Shown here in pieces: positions 26,397-35,055 of a DNA stretch of 56,185 nucleotides. The DNA lies in NCBI RefSeq assembly GCF_009712035.1, contig NZ_VILB01000013.1:29563-85747 (forward strand), given 5' to 3'. The position numbers and the translations under genes are program-made. The DNA comes from Anabaena sp. UHCC 0187. Its GTDB lineage: Bacteria; Cyanobacteriota; Cyanobacteriia; Cyanobacteriales; Nostocaceae. The notes under the pieces are model-generated. The model saw nothing but the letters and a program-made list of their open reading frames with translations, was not told where the DNA came from and made no database searches. Every line of letters starts with the position of its first letter. Within the stretch, counting starts at the first letter, position 1.

Positions 26397-26418
26397 AGTC
26401 GGTTTTAACCGACTTTTA
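26397..26418. terminator. Hairpin between convergent DUF4327 and histidine kinase genes
   Basis: AGTCGGTT / AACCGACT stem with a 2-nt loop followed by TTTT on the plus strand, about 160 nt after the DUF4327 stop and 16 nt before the kinase stop. Confidence 0.65.
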
Positions 26419-26433
26419 CTATTAGACAGGAAT

Positions 26434-28962
26434 TTATTCGTTGGATATCTGCTGTATGGGTATTTCAATTAAAAACTCACAACCTTTACCAAATTCGGAA
26501 ATACATTTAATCTGTCCACCGTGTTTTTCGACAATAATTTGATAACTCACAGATAATCCTAAACCGCTACCTTGTCCAATTTCTTTGGTAGTAAAAAAAG
26601 GTTCAAAAATGCGATCACGGACATTTTCTGGAATCCCACAACCATTATCAGCAATACAAATTTGCAGATGATTTGTATCTATAACTTTTGTGCGAATCCA
26701 AATTTTTGGACTGGCTATTAATGATTCTTTTAAAGCATCAAGAGCATTAGTCAGAATATTCATAAATACCTGATTCATTTGAGCAGCATAACAAACTACT
26801 GGAGGTAATTCACCATATTCTTTAATGACTTCAATTTTCAGGGTATGGTCCTGTGGTTGAAAACGATGTTGTAAAATTGAAAGAGTGCTATCAATCCCTT
26901 CATGTAAATCAACAGGCTTCATTTCTGCTTCGTCAAGCCGCGAGAAAGTCCTTAATGAAATCACTAATTGACGAATTCTATCGGCTCCACACATCATAGA
27001 ACTGAGCATTTTTGGCAAGTCATCATTAATGAAATCTAAATCTATTTCTGCTGATTGATATTGAATTTCTTCCGGTGCTTGGGGATAGTTATTTTGGTAA
27101 AGACGCACTAAATTTAATAAATCTTTGATATGATCGGTAACATAGGGAATGTTCCCGTAAATAAAACTAATTGGGTTATTAATTTCGTGTGCTAACCCCG
27201 CGATTAACTGACCTAAACCCGCCATTTTTTCACTTTGAATTAACTGGCTTTGAGTAATCTGCAATTCTTTCAAAGTTTGAGCAATTTCTTCTTTTTGGAT
27301 CTGCATCTGTTTTAAAGATTCAGCTTGCTGTAATGCTACACCCAATTGCACTCCAACTTGGGCTAATAAATTGATTTCTTCCTCTTGCCAATAACGAGGT
27401 TGGGAGTTTTGATAAGCTACTAATAATCCCCAAAGTTTTTCCCCTTGGGAAATGGGAACAAAAACTTCATTTCTGGCATATTTTCCCGCTTTTATTTCTT
27501 GTAAAAGCACTCGTTCAGTTATAGGTTGAGGTTTAGCAACTGATGTCCAACCATCTAAAATAGAATCAGCGACAAATTCACCACTCCAATCCGGATAAAA
27601 CCGATAAATTGCGACTCGTTCTACTTCTAATAGTCTACAAACTTCTTGAGTAGTGGTTTTAAATATAATGTCAATATCTAAAGATTGCCTAATTTTATCA
27701 ACAGTATTCACTAATGCTCTTTGTCTTTCGGCTGCTTTGCTAATTTCTGCGGCTTGTGTTCGCAATTTTTGTAAGTATTCTGCTTGCTGCAAAGCCACTC
27801 CCAATTGACCACCAATTTGGGTAAGTAAATAAACTTCATCTTCTTGCCAATAACGGGGAGTAGTATTTTGATAAGCTGCTAATAATCCCCAAAGTTTTTG
27901 ATTATAAAGAATAGCGACTATGACATAAGCTTTTGCTTGATAGCTTTCTAAAACTTTGATGTAACAGTCGGTAAATCCACAATTATAAATATCATCACAA
28001 ACACGGTATACTTCACCTTTGGCAAAGCGACCACCAGATGTATCTTGGAGGTAGGTATCAGTTGGTGGTTCAACTAAATCTTTTAATTTACATTCACTGA
28101 TGTTATCACCTAATTCTGGTCGTTGTAACTGTTCTTGCATCAGGTTTACCCACCCTTCAGCTACAGATTCAAATACAAATTCACCACTCCAATCAGGATT
28201 AAAACGATAAATTGATACTCGATCAACATTTAGTAATTGTCTGAGTTCGTCGGTAGTAGTCCGAAAAATACTTTCTAAGTCTAAAGATTGACGAATCTTT
28301 TCAACGGTTTTGGCAATAGTTTTCTGACATTCTGCTGATTTTTCTCTAGCTTTGGCTTGGGCCAGTTGGGCTGATTGTAATTTAACTTGTTCTATATAAT
28401 CAGCTTGTTGTAAAGCAACTCCCAAATGTTCAGCAATTAATTGCACAAATTCAATTTCTGCTTCTTCCCATTGCCGGGGTTCACTACATTGATGAATACA
28501 CAATAATCCCCATAAATCTTTGCCTTTCATTAAGGGGACGGCTATATTAGCACGCACTTGGAATTTCTCTAAAATTCTCACCTGGCAATCATTACTACTA
28601 TCTTGATAAATATCAGATATTACTTGAATTTTTCCTTCTTGATAAAGTTGGGCAAAATCTTCTGTAAAACAATGATCATGTAGTTTAGTTGATAATGCTG
28701 AAACCCATTTTTTGTCTACATCTTCATAGATAAATTCACCTTCCCAACCCAATTTAGGATCAAAACGAAATACCCCCACTCTATCAGTGTTCAATAACTG
28801 ACGAACTTCAGTTACTGTGATTGTAAAAATGATATCTATATCTAGAGATTCTCGAATCCGAGAAATTACTCTAGACAAGGCTTTTTGTCTTTCACCTTGA
28901 TTTAGAGAAAATGACATATTTTTTTGATATATTTGGTGGGAAGTTGGTTTTTGGATTTCCAT
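26434..28962 (-). CDS. Triple-GAF sensor histidine kinase, possible cyanobacteriochrome
   Basis: An 842-residue soluble kinase: GAF1 (~35-190), GAF2 (~215-395), GAF3 (~415-560), a short coiled coil, HisKA with LAHEINNP (the phospho-His) and HATPase with [23 protein letters not shown]. The GAFs are of the cyanobacteriochrome-like type ([20 protein letters not shown]). GAF1 has Cys126 at the canonical bilin-attachment position, followed by Gln instead of the usual His, and also D96-x-C98-F99, the DXCF second-Cys motif. GAF2 has Cys333 followed by Tyr. GAF3 has lost the region. There is no receiver domain and no response regulator next door. GGGGA precedes the ATG at 28962. Confidence 0.88.
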   Translation of the reverse strand: MEIQKPTSHQIYQKNMSFSLNQGERQKALSRVISRIRESLDIDIIFTITVTEVRQLLNTDRVGVFRFDPKLGWEGEFIYEDVDKKWVSALSTKLHDHCFTEDFAQLYQEGKIQVISDIYQDSSNDCQVRILEKFQVRANIAVPLMKGKDLWGLLCIHQCSEPRQWEEAEIEFVQLIAEHLGVALQQADYIEQVKLQSAQLAQAKAREKSAECQKTIAKTVEKIRQSLDLESIFRTTTDELRQLLNVDRVSIYRFNPDWSGEFVFESVAEGWVNLMQEQLQRPELGDNISECKLKDLVEPPTDTYLQDTSGGRFAKGEVYRVCDDIYNCGFTDCYIKVLESYQAKAYVIVAILYNQKLWGLLAAYQNTTPRYWQEDEVYLLTQIGGQLGVALQQAEYLQKLRTQAAEISKAAERQRALVNTVDKIRQSLDIDIIFKTTTQEVCRLLEVERVAIYRFYPDWSGEFVADSILDGWTSVAKPQPITERVLLQEIKAGKYARNEVFVPISQGEKLWGLLVAYQNSQPRYWQEEEINLLAQVGVQLGVALQQAESLKQMQIQKEEIAQTLKELQITQSQLIQSEKMAGLGQLIAGLAHEINNPISFIYGNIPYVTDHIKDLLNLVRLYQNNYPQAPEEIQYQSAEIDLDFINDDLPKMLSSMMCGADRIRQLVISLRTFSRLDEAEMKPVDLHEGIDSTLSILQHRFQPQDHTLKIEVIKEYGELPPVVCYAAQMNQVFMNILTNALDALKESLIASPKIWIRTKVIDTNHLQICIADNGCGIPENVRDRIFEPFFTTKEIGQGSGLGLSVSYQIIVEKHGGQIKCISEFGKGCEFLIEIPIQQISNE

Positions 28963-29038
28963 GTTAAAAGTATTCCCCGTTCCCAGTCGGATTTTTAATA
29001 TTTTTGGACTTATATATAATGTAGCAATAAATATAGAT

Positions 29039-29073
29039 TATGTAGGGATAACAACTATTTGTATCCCTACATA
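29039..29073. repeat. 12-bp inverted repeat downstream of the petN pair
   Basis: TATGTAGGGATA and TATCCCTACATA flank an 11-nt loop. It lies between the 53-codon gene and the kinase gene (both minus strand). No T-run follows on the minus strand, so it is either a weak terminator or a dispersed repeat. Confidence 0.65.
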
Positions 29074-29119
29074 AACACTTTTTAACGCAAAATACAGCTA
29101 TACATAAGCTGTAAGAGTA

Positions 29120-29281
29120 TCATTTTCGCTTGCTAGTGCTACGTCGGGCTTCGCGGGTTTCGTCTTCGAGACGACGGCGATCGCGCCAATCTGCTAATGT
29201 GAGATAAACAACACCACCAGTGACTCCTACTAGCAGCACTACACCAAATAAGGCCAAAATACCCAAAAATGGACTTTCCAC
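29120..29281 (-). CDS. Small single-helix membrane protein downstream of petN
   Basis: A 53-codon frame starting at GTG (29281), with AGGA 5 nt upstream, only 7 nt after petN. The product has one membrane helix (FLGILALFGVVLLVGVTGGV, ~residues 5-24) and a strongly charged cytoplasmic tail (ADWRDRRRLEDETREARRS). The protein-like composition, ribosome site and tight spacing to petN support a real gene. I do not know the family; it could be a thylakoid small subunit or assembly factor. A HIP1 octamer lies in the coding region. Confidence 0.7.
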   Translation of the reverse strand: MESPFLGILALFGVVLLVGVTGGVVYLTLADWRDRRRLEDETREARRSTSKRK

Positions 29282-29288
29282 AATTCCT

Positions 29289-29375
29289 CTATAGTCCGTT
29301 GCGTCCCCAAACTACCATAGAAATAGACCAAGTAAACACAACTAACAGCGATACCCAACCCAGTGTCAAAATCAT
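29289..29375 (-). CDS. petN: Cytochrome b6f complex subunit VIII (PetN)
   Basis: A 28-codon gene beginning ATG ATT TTG ACA. The product opens [16 protein letters not shown] and ends MVVWGRNGL, a near-exact match to PetN, the single-helix subunit of the cytochrome b6f complex in thylakoid membranes. The length (28-29) is normal. It shares a transcript with the 53-codon gene that follows 7 nt later. It is divergent from the membrane protein gene at 29477. Confidence 0.95.
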   Translation of the reverse strand: MILTLGWVSLLVVFTWSISMVVWGRNGL

Positions 29376-29476
29376 AGTTCTACTTTTCAAATAATTACAA
29401 AACGGCTCTAATATTCATCATACTGGGAAAACGCAGTGGATTCATTAACTATATTGGTAGGAGAGTTAGAAAAATT

Positions 29477-29917
29477 ATGGAATTAATGGCAGAACGGTTA
29501 GAATCCCTCAAAGCGGGAGTAATTGGCAGCGTATCTTTGGGTTTGGCTTTCCTTAGCACTAGCTTTATTAATGTTTTATGGCTGGATAAGTATTTTCCCT
29601 TGGTTAGTTATGATAAAATTGATATAGTAAATTTACAGATGTTATTAAATGGTGTGATAGCCGGTTTTTCTGGGTTTCTCTTTGGTGTCACCTACCGCTA
29701 TATTATCCGCGTAGATAAAAATCCTCATCTCAAAACTGGTGGAGTTTGGGCTTTTGGTTTGGTGCGGGGTTTAACTCAAATAGAAGTTGGTTGGGAGATA
29801 AATAATCCAGTTTTGCCTTTTTTAATCTTAGCAGGAGAAAGTATATTGTGGTTTGCTCTTGCTGCTTTTGCTTTAGATATTGCGATTTTACGAAAATGGC
29901 TTAAACCTTTTTCATGA
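29477..29917 (+). CDS. Conserved-looking membrane protein, unknown function
   Basis: A 146-residue integral membrane protein with about three to four hydrophobic segments (roughly 15-35, 55-75, 110-140). GGAG lies 9-15 nt before the ATG at 29477. Notable stretches are LWLDKYFPLVSYD and FGVTYRYIIRVDKNPHLKTG, with a Gly-rich VIAGFSGFLFG segment. I recognise no family name. It is divergent from petN, sharing a ~100-nt gap. Confidence 0.7.
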   Translation: MELMAERLESLKAGVIGSVSLGLAFLSTSFINVLWLDKYFPLVSYDKIDIVNLQMLLNGVIAGFSGFLFGVTYRYIIRVDKNPHLKTGGVWAFGLVRGLTQIEVGWEINNPVLPFLILAGESILWFALAAFALDIAILRKWLKPFS

Positions 29918-30011
29918 ATTGTCAGAATCAGGATATCCAGGATGAAAAGATGTACAGGATGAAAATTGTCAGAATCAGGATATCCAGGATGAAAGGATGT
30001 ACAGGATGAAA
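29918..30011. repeat. 47-bp tandem duplication
   Basis: Two head-to-tail copies (29918-29964 and 29965-30011) of a unit containing TCAGAATCAGGATATCCAGG and ATGTACAGGATGAAA; one base differs. GATGTACAGGATG also resembles GATATCCAGGATG, so the unit is itself repetitive. Confidence 0.9.
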
Positions 30012-30043
30012 GTAAGTATTTTATTACCTATTACCAATTATCT

Positions 30044-30595
30044 ATGAATCACTACTTTTTGATAATTGATCTCGAAGCTACTTGTTGTCATCAAAAGAGT
30101 ATTCCCCGTCATCAAATGGAAATTATTGAAATTGGTGCGGTAATGCTAAATCGGCAAACTTGGGAAATTGATTCTGAGTTTCAACAATTTATTAAACCTG
30201 TGCGAAATCCCCAACTTACAACTTTCTGTACAGAATTGACTAGCATTTCTCAACAACAAGTTGACGCAGCACAGAGTTTTCCAGAAGTGATGTCAAAATT
30301 AACTGATTGGATGAATTTATTTCCTAATCATATATTTTGTTCTTGGGGTAATTACGATAAATCGCAATTTTTACAAGATTGCAAATTTCATCATGTTCCT
30401 TATCCTTTTGGTGCAGAACATAGAAATATCAAAACGGAATTTTCAGAATATTTAGGTGTATCTCATAAATTTGGTATGGCACAAGCCTTGCAACATTTAG
30501 GCATGGAATTACAAGGTACACATCATCGGGGAATTGATGATGCGCGGAATATTGCCGCTATTTATCGTTATATGCAAACTACTAAAAAAAGTTAA
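30044..30595 (+). CDS. 3'-5' exonuclease, DEDDh family (ERI-1/KapD-like)
   Basis: A 183-residue exonuclease of the DnaQ/RNase T superfamily. Exo I: IIDLEATC (D9, E11). Exo II: FCSWGNYDKSQF. Exo III: HHRGIDDARN with the catalytic His and Asp. The spacing and the EATC motif match the ERI-1/KapD RNA-directed subgroup more than proofreading subunits. The substrate is probably short RNA or single-stranded ends, inferred from the family. It converges with the cyclase gene, with only 4 nt between the stops. Confidence 0.9.
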   Translation: MNHYFLIIDLEATCCHQKSIPRHQMEIIEIGAVMLNRQTWEIDSEFQQFIKPVRNPQLTTFCTELTSISQQQVDAAQSFPEVMSKLTDWMNLFPNHIFCSWGNYDKSQFLQDCKFHHVPYPFGAEHRNIKTEFSEYLGVSHKFGMAQALQHLGMELQGTHHRGIDDARNIAAIYRYMQTTKKS

Positions 30596-30599
30596 TTGC

Positions 30600-31847
30600 T
30601 TAGGAAATAATTAATGGTACAAGTTGCCAAGCTGTCAACATTTCTGCTTTCCCTTTAAGAGCGATCGCAACGCGTGGTTTAACCGTTAATTTGCAGTCTA
30701 ATCTTCTATAAACAGCATCAGAAATAGTAATCTCCCCGGCTGGGGTTGCGCCTTCTAAGCGTTTAGCCGTATTCACTACATCCCCAATCACAGTATAAGT
30801 GCGGGCTTCCTCTCCACCAAATAACCCCTCGACTACTGTGCCACAGTGAACTGCACAACCAGCCCCAATGCCGTAAGGTGAGAGAATTTCCACAGCGGCT
30901 TTTTGCATGACTTGGGCGGCTGTAACTGCCTGTTCTGGAGTGGCATAAATGGCCATGATTTCATCAGCAGTTAGAGTAATGCGTAAAGGTTGAGAATGGG
31001 CAGCAGCGGGTTCTACGTGCTGATAATAACTGTTAAGAACACTAGCCACAATCTTGGGTTCAGTCTGTTCACACCAAGAGGTAAACCCACGAATATCCAT
31101 AAACAAAATCGCGCGATTGCACTGTTGAAATTCCAAACCTTCTGGGTTGTTAACTGCGGTATTTACAGCATGACTTCCCATGCCCCATTCTGCCAAATTT
31201 CGCAATAATCCAGCGGTTTCTTGGAGTTGTCGTTGCTGAATAATAATTTGCAATCGCTGAAAACCAAGTAATAAACCAACTAAGAATAAACTAGCAACTA
31301 AGTATTTATGGGTAGCTGCCGATGAAAACTTTTGTAGAAGTGGTAAATTATCCTGCTGATTGGGATTTATACCAATGCTCACAACTAGATAAAACCCCAG
31401 TAGCATGAGCATCCGCACTACGCTTTCTAAGGGAATTGTCCAACGTTCTAGAGTTGGTTTCCAGTGATAGCGAATACTTTGCAGTGCAGCTATGGCCAGA
31501 GAAAATGCCCAAAAAACAAAATGACTGGGGTTTTGTAGAAACTCAGCCCCATCTACTGGTAAATCAATTAAAGTGTAAATACTCACACCAATCAGATTAC
31601 CAAAAAACCGAGATGCGCCGGGTTTCGATAAATAAAATGTTTGTATCACCATTGCCCCAATCAGTAAATATTCGGTTGGATCAGTAATATATGTTTGCCA
31701 ACCGTAAAGTGCAACATCAGAAAGATTTTTCAGGATCAAAAAGTGTCCACTGTTACTTAAAAATTCACTGATAAAGGTATTTAAGCGAGTTCCCACCAAT
31801 TTAGACTCGATAGTGCTATTGAATTTGTGTTTTAATAGCTTTGACAT
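30600..31847 (-). CDS. Membrane class III adenylate/guanylate cyclase, odd specificity residue
   Basis: A 415-residue protein. The N-terminal ~200 residues hold five to six membrane helices; the catalytic domain follows from ~240. Metal-binding Asp251 is in FMDIRGFT and Asp295 in TADEIMAIY. The transition-state residues N359 and R363 are in VVNTAKRLEG. The purine-specifying Lys that normally lies four residues before the second Asp (KxxGD) is Thr291. The second specificity position is Thr352 (YTVIGD), as in class IIIb. It makes a cyclic nucleotide, presumably cAMP, but the missing Lys makes substrate and activity uncertain. Confidence 0.85.
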   Translation of the reverse strand: MSKLLKHKFNSTIESKLVGTRLNTFISEFLSNSGHFLILKNLSDVALYGWQTYITDPTEYLLIGAMVIQTFYLSKPGASRFFGNLIGVSIYTLIDLPVDGAEFLQNPSHFVFWAFSLAIAALQSIRYHWKPTLERWTIPLESVVRMLMLLGFYLVVSIGINPNQQDNLPLLQKFSSAATHKYLVASLFLVGLLLGFQRLQIIIQQRQLQETAGLLRNLAEWGMGSHAVNTAVNNPEGLEFQQCNRAILFMDIRGFTSWCEQTEPKIVASVLNSYYQHVEPAAAHSQPLRITLTADEIMAIYATPEQAVTAAQVMQKAAVEILSPYGIGAGCAVHCGTVVEGLFGGEEARTYTVIGDVVNTAKRLEGATPAGEITISDAVYRRLDCKLTVKPRVAIALKGKAEMLTAWQLVPLIIS

Positions 31848-31880
31848 TTATCTACTCTGTTGGGAGATTGGGTAAATTCA

Positions 31881-32309
31881 TTAAGACTTAGAAACAGCAT
31901 TAATAGTTTTTTCTAATGATTGTAATGCTGTGATTAATTTGTCTTTTTGGGGTTTAGCAGCTTTGAGTTCTCCTGATATCTCATCCATACTTTTTTCTAC
32001 AGCGTCATAATTATCACGAGATTTAGCTTTTATGCCGTCTTCTACTTCTTTCCAAACATCTTCAAACTTGTCAAATTCTTTTTTTGCTTGGACAAAATTA
32101 CCAGATGTAACTGCGGTTTTAGTTTTGGAGACTACAGCTAGTAAACCATCATTACCTGCTGTGGATGTTGTGGCTGGATTTGCTGCTACATTAGCATTAG
32201 AAGTTGCCGCTGGGGTGGTTTCAATGGTAGCTTGTTCACCATTGGAGCAGCCTACCAAAGTCAGCAAGCTGATACCTGCAATCATCAAAATTGGCTGAAA
32301 ACGCTTCAT
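31881..32309 (-). CDS. Small helical lipoprotein
   Basis: A 142-residue lipoprotein: MKRFQPILMIAGISLLTLVGC, with lipobox LVGC at Cys21. An Ala/Thr-rich linker follows, then a helical, charged domain (KKEFDKFEDVWKEVEDGIKAK; VEKSMDEISGELKAAKPQ). It would be anchored on the periplasmic face. I do not know the family; the helical domain resembles DUF4363-like or imelysin-like bundles only loosely. It is divergent from the two-component genes at 32426 and could be a target of that system. Confidence 0.75.
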   Translation of the reverse strand: MKRFQPILMIAGISLLTLVGCSNGEQATIETTPAATSNANVAANPATTSTAGNDGLLAVVSKTKTAVTSGNFVQAKKEFDKFEDVWKEVEDGIKAKSRDNYDAVEKSMDEISGELKAAKPQKDKLITALQSLEKTINAVSKS

Positions 32310-32425
32310 TGTAAACTCCTTGATTAATTAAATTGAGAATATGTGATTTGCGTCTTGACTATTCTCTACAATAAAACAGCAAAGGTAAAGAACTCGTAAA
32401 GATTTATATTATAAGTTACAGCGTT

Positions 32426-33103
32426 ATGAAATTTTTATTAGTAGAAGATGATGAACGAATAGCTTCATCTCTTGCAGAAGCCTTGACTGACAATAATTAC
32501 GCCGTTGATATAGCTAGTGACGGGGAGTCAGGATGGGAATTTATCACCGCATTCAGCTATGATTTAATCCTTCTTGATGTCATGTTACCAAAGTTAAGCG
32601 GGATAGAATTGTGCCAAAGACTTAGGCGACGGGGTTATTCAGTGCCAGTATTGATGTTAACAGCCAAAGATACCAGTACGGATAAAGTAGCAGGCTTAGA
32701 TGCTGGTGCTGATGATTACGTGATTAAGCCTTTTGATTTAAAAGAACTACTCGCCCGCATTCGGGCTTTGCTACGCCGGGGAAATACTGCATTATCAACC
32801 TTTTTGGAGTGGGGTGGACTCCAACTTGATCCCGCAAATTGTACTGTTACTTACAAAGATAAATTGTTGTCTATGACACCGAAAGAATACCAATTGTTAG
32901 AACTATTCCTTCGTAATCATGGTCACGTTCTGAGTCGGCACCAAATTCTTGATCACCTGTGGTCATCTATTGACACACCTGGACAAGATACAGTTAAGGT
33001 ACATATTCGGGGAATCCGGCAAAAACTCAAAGCCGCAGGAGCAAAACATGATTTTATCGAAACTGTTTATGGGCTTGGGTATCGGCTTAACCAAAACGAA
33101 TAG
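32426..33103 (+). CDS. OmpR/PhoB-family response regulator
   Basis: A 225-residue regulator. The receiver domain has acidic residues E8/D9 and phospho-acceptor D51 in LILLDVMLPKLSG, with conserved T (MLTAK) and K (VIKPFD). The winged-helix DNA-binding domain ends IETVYGLGYRLN. The kinase gene overlaps its 3' end, so the two are a co-translated pair. It belongs to the RppA/NrsR/ManR-like set of cyanobacterial regulators, many of which answer to metals or redox. The signal here is unknown, but the downstream cluster carries metal- and redox-type genes. Confidence 0.93.
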   Translation: MKFLLVEDDERIASSLAEALTDNNYAVDIASDGESGWEFITAFSYDLILLDVMLPKLSGIELCQRLRRRGYSVPVLMLTAKDTSTDKVAGLDAGADDYVIKPFDLKELLARIRALLRRGNTALSTFLEWGGLQLDPANCTVTYKDKLLSMTPKEYQLLELFLRNHGHVLSRHQILDHLWSSIDTPGQDTVKVHIRGIRQKLKAAGAKHDFIETVYGLGYRLNQNE

Positions 33104-34478
33104 AAACAAAAACAGATTTATTCTACCTTGGTGGTGGGGAAATATTTTAGCTAATCCCCAATTTCGGGCTACCAGTTCGCGGTTACTGTTATCTTATTTG
33201 CTGGCGATGATGGTGGTAATGGGATTGTCATCAATGACAGTGTACCATTTTTTTGCCCATAGTCTCTATCAACAATTGGACAGTCAGTTATTAATCTTAG
33301 CAGATGCGGCGGCTCATAATTTATCGGCTATTCAGGCAGATAGAATGGCTGTACATCACAAAATGCCGCGAATTTTGGATCATGATGGAGATTTGGATAT
33401 TCCTTGGCAAGATCTGCGGTTATATCGTCAAAGTGTGGAATGGTTTGATTCCCAAAAGCAATTATTAGGAAAAGCCGGCAAGCAATTTCCACAAACACCA
33501 TTTGTGACGAGTTTCCATTCATGGCAAAAAAATGGCCTCCGCACATTAACTATTCCAGTTTATTCTGCTGGGAAAAATCGCCAACTTTTTGGTTATGTGC
33601 GGGTGAGTGCATCAACTGTAGAAGTAGAAAAAGAACTCAACAGACTATTGATGGGTTTAGGATTTGGTGCTGTTTTGGGGATGATTTTGATTGGTGGTAC
33701 AGGTTGGTGGTTAACAAGTAAAGCATTACAACCTATTGAGCAGAGTTTTCAGCAATTACAACAATTTACAGCAGATGCGTCCCATGAATTACGTAGTCCC
33801 CTGACAGCAATTAAAACAACAGTGGAAGTTATCCAAAATCACCCAGAACGCATTCACCCCCTGGATATTAAAAAAATCACAGTTATCGAAAGTGCAACGC
33901 GACAGATGACGCACTTAGTAGAGGATTTACTGTTGTTAGCAAGAAGTGATGCTGCCTCTGTAAGTTTGCCAAAAACTGCTATTCCCATGCCGATAGATGA
34001 AATTTTATTTGATTTAATTGATAGTTTACAGTCGCAAGCGCAAGAAAAAGAAATTACTTTAGAGGCTGATTTGATTGACGAGGTGTGGGTAAAGGGTGAT
34101 GCAAATCAGTTACAACGACTTTTTGGGAATTTGCTAGAAAATGCCCTGCAATATACGTCTAATGGCGGTTTCGTAAAGGTAAAAATCCTTAAATCGGATG
34201 ATTTTGTAATCATAGAAGTGACGGATACTGGTATTGGTATCCCGTCTGAAAATTTATCTTTGGTATTTAACCGCTTTTGGCGGGCTGAAAAAGCCCGTTC
34301 TCGTCGTCAAGGTGGTTCAGGTTTAGGTTTGGCTATTGTGCAAGCTATTACTTATGGTCATGGTGGTGAAATTTCTGTAACGAGTCAAATCGGTGTGGGT
34401 AGTTGTTTTCGAGTGAAGTTACCAGTAATTTTTAATTTCCCGAAGGGGGTTGACTTTATACCTAAGTATAGGGTTTAG
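33048..34478 (+). CDS. Membrane sensor histidine kinase, partner of the OmpR-type regulator
   Basis: A 476-residue kinase. Helix 1 is at ~45-65 (LLLSYLLAMMVVMGL), followed by a periplasmic domain, then helix 2 (GLGFGAVLGMILIGGTGWWL). HisKA has DASHELRSPLTAI with the phospho-His, and HATPase shows NLLENALQYT, DTGIGIP and GGSGLGLAIV. Start: the ATG at 33048 has GGAG 6 nt upstream and overlaps the regulator gene by 56 nt; an ATG at 33069 is the alternative, and the frame itself opens at 32949. The last ten codons also contain a MerR-type promoter (34450-34481), a notable double use of sequence. Confidence 0.88.
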   Translation: MILSKLFMGLGIGLTKTNRNKNRFILPWWWGNILANPQFRATSSRLLLSYLLAMMVVMGLSSMTVYHFFAHSLYQQLDSQLLILADAAAHNLSAIQADRMAVHHKMPRILDHDGDLDIPWQDLRLYRQSVEWFDSQKQLLGKAGKQFPQTPFVTSFHSWQKNGLRTLTIPVYSAGKNRQLFGYVRVSASTVEVEKELNRLLMGLGFGAVLGMILIGGTGWWLTSKALQPIEQSFQQLQQFTADASHELRSPLTAIKTTVEVIQNHPERIHPLDIKKITVIESATRQMTHLVEDLLLLARSDAASVSLPKTAIPMPIDEILFDLIDSLQSQAQEKEITLEADLIDEVWVKGDANQLQRLFGNLLENALQYTSNGGFVKVKILKSDDFVIIEVTDTGIGIPSENLSLVFNRFWRAEKARSRRQGGSGLGLAIVQAITYGHGGEISVTSQIGVGSCFRVKLPVIFNFPKGVDFIPKYRV

Positions 34479-34481
34479 AAT
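34450..34481 (+). promoter_or_regulatory. MerR-type long-spacer promoter before DUF442, inside the kinase gene
   Basis: TTGACT (-35, 34450-34455) and TAGAAT (-10, 34476-34481) are 20 nt apart, with a partial dyad TTTATAC / GTATAGGG in the spacer. The layout is the same as the merR promoter at 34995-35026. The kinase stop codon TAG overlaps the -10. Confidence 0.65.
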
Positions 34482-34512
34482 TAGCTCACTTAATTCTGAA
34501 TAATAGCCACTT

Positions 34513-34983
34513 ATGGAAAACATCAAATATATCAATAAAGACCTGGCGGTTTTGCTAGGACAGCCTTCTATGGCAGATTTGGAACAAGCGGCTAAATCTG
34601 GATTTAAGTCTGTGCTTAATTTAAGATCACCGAATGAAGAAGACTTTGTGAGTGATGAACAGCAATCTGCGGCAGTCGCAGGACTCAACTATGTGAATAT
34701 GCCCCTGCGTCCTGATCTCCTCAGTGATGAACTCATTGATCAGATACTAACCGAAATTGATCAATTACCTAAACCCATTCTCAGTCACTGTAAAACTGGC
34801 TTACGTGCCGTTACCACTGGGTTAATGTATATTGCAACTCGTGAAGGTATGAGTGCGGAAGCAGCCTTTGCTAAAGGTGAAGAATTGGGGTTTAGCTATG
34901 ATGATAAGCCGCGAATGCAGCAGTTTTTACCAAACTACATTACCAGTCGTTCAAAATCATCTGTGCAGCATAACAAAATTTAA
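34513..34983 (+). CDS. DUF442 / beta-lactamase-hydrolase-like phosphatase-fold protein
   Basis: A 156-residue protein of the DUF442 (BLH) family, a tyrosine-phosphatase-like fold. The active-site loop is SHCKTGLRA with Cys93 and Arg98, the CX4R spacing usual in this family. In other bacteria such domains are found with persulfide dioxygenases and sulfurtransferases and respond to sulfide stress, so a persulfide or phosphatase role is possible; neither is shown here. It is the first gene after the two-component pair and has its own MerR-type promoter. Confidence 0.8.
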   Translation: MENIKYINKDLAVLLGQPSMADLEQAAKSGFKSVLNLRSPNEEDFVSDEQQSAAVAGLNYVNMPLRPDLLSDELIDQILTEIDQLPKPILSHCKTGLRAVTTGLMYIATREGMSAEAAFAKGEELGFSYDDKPRMQQFLPNYITSRSKSSVQHNKI

Positions 34984-34994
34984 CGATTCAACCC

Positions 34995-35026
34995 TTGACC
35001 TTATACCACAGTATAAGGTTTAGGAT
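34995..35026 (+). promoter_or_regulatory. MerR-type promoter/operator of the merR gene
   Basis: TTGACC (34995-35000) and TAGGAT (35021-35026) have a 20-nt spacer. A perfect dyad ACCTTATAC / GTATAAGGT with a 4-nt centre spans 34998-35019. This stretched, dyad-filled spacer is the hallmark of MerR-family autoregulated promoters. Confidence 0.8.
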
Positions 35027-35055
35027 AAACTTACTTGAATCGAGAGGGTAATGAA

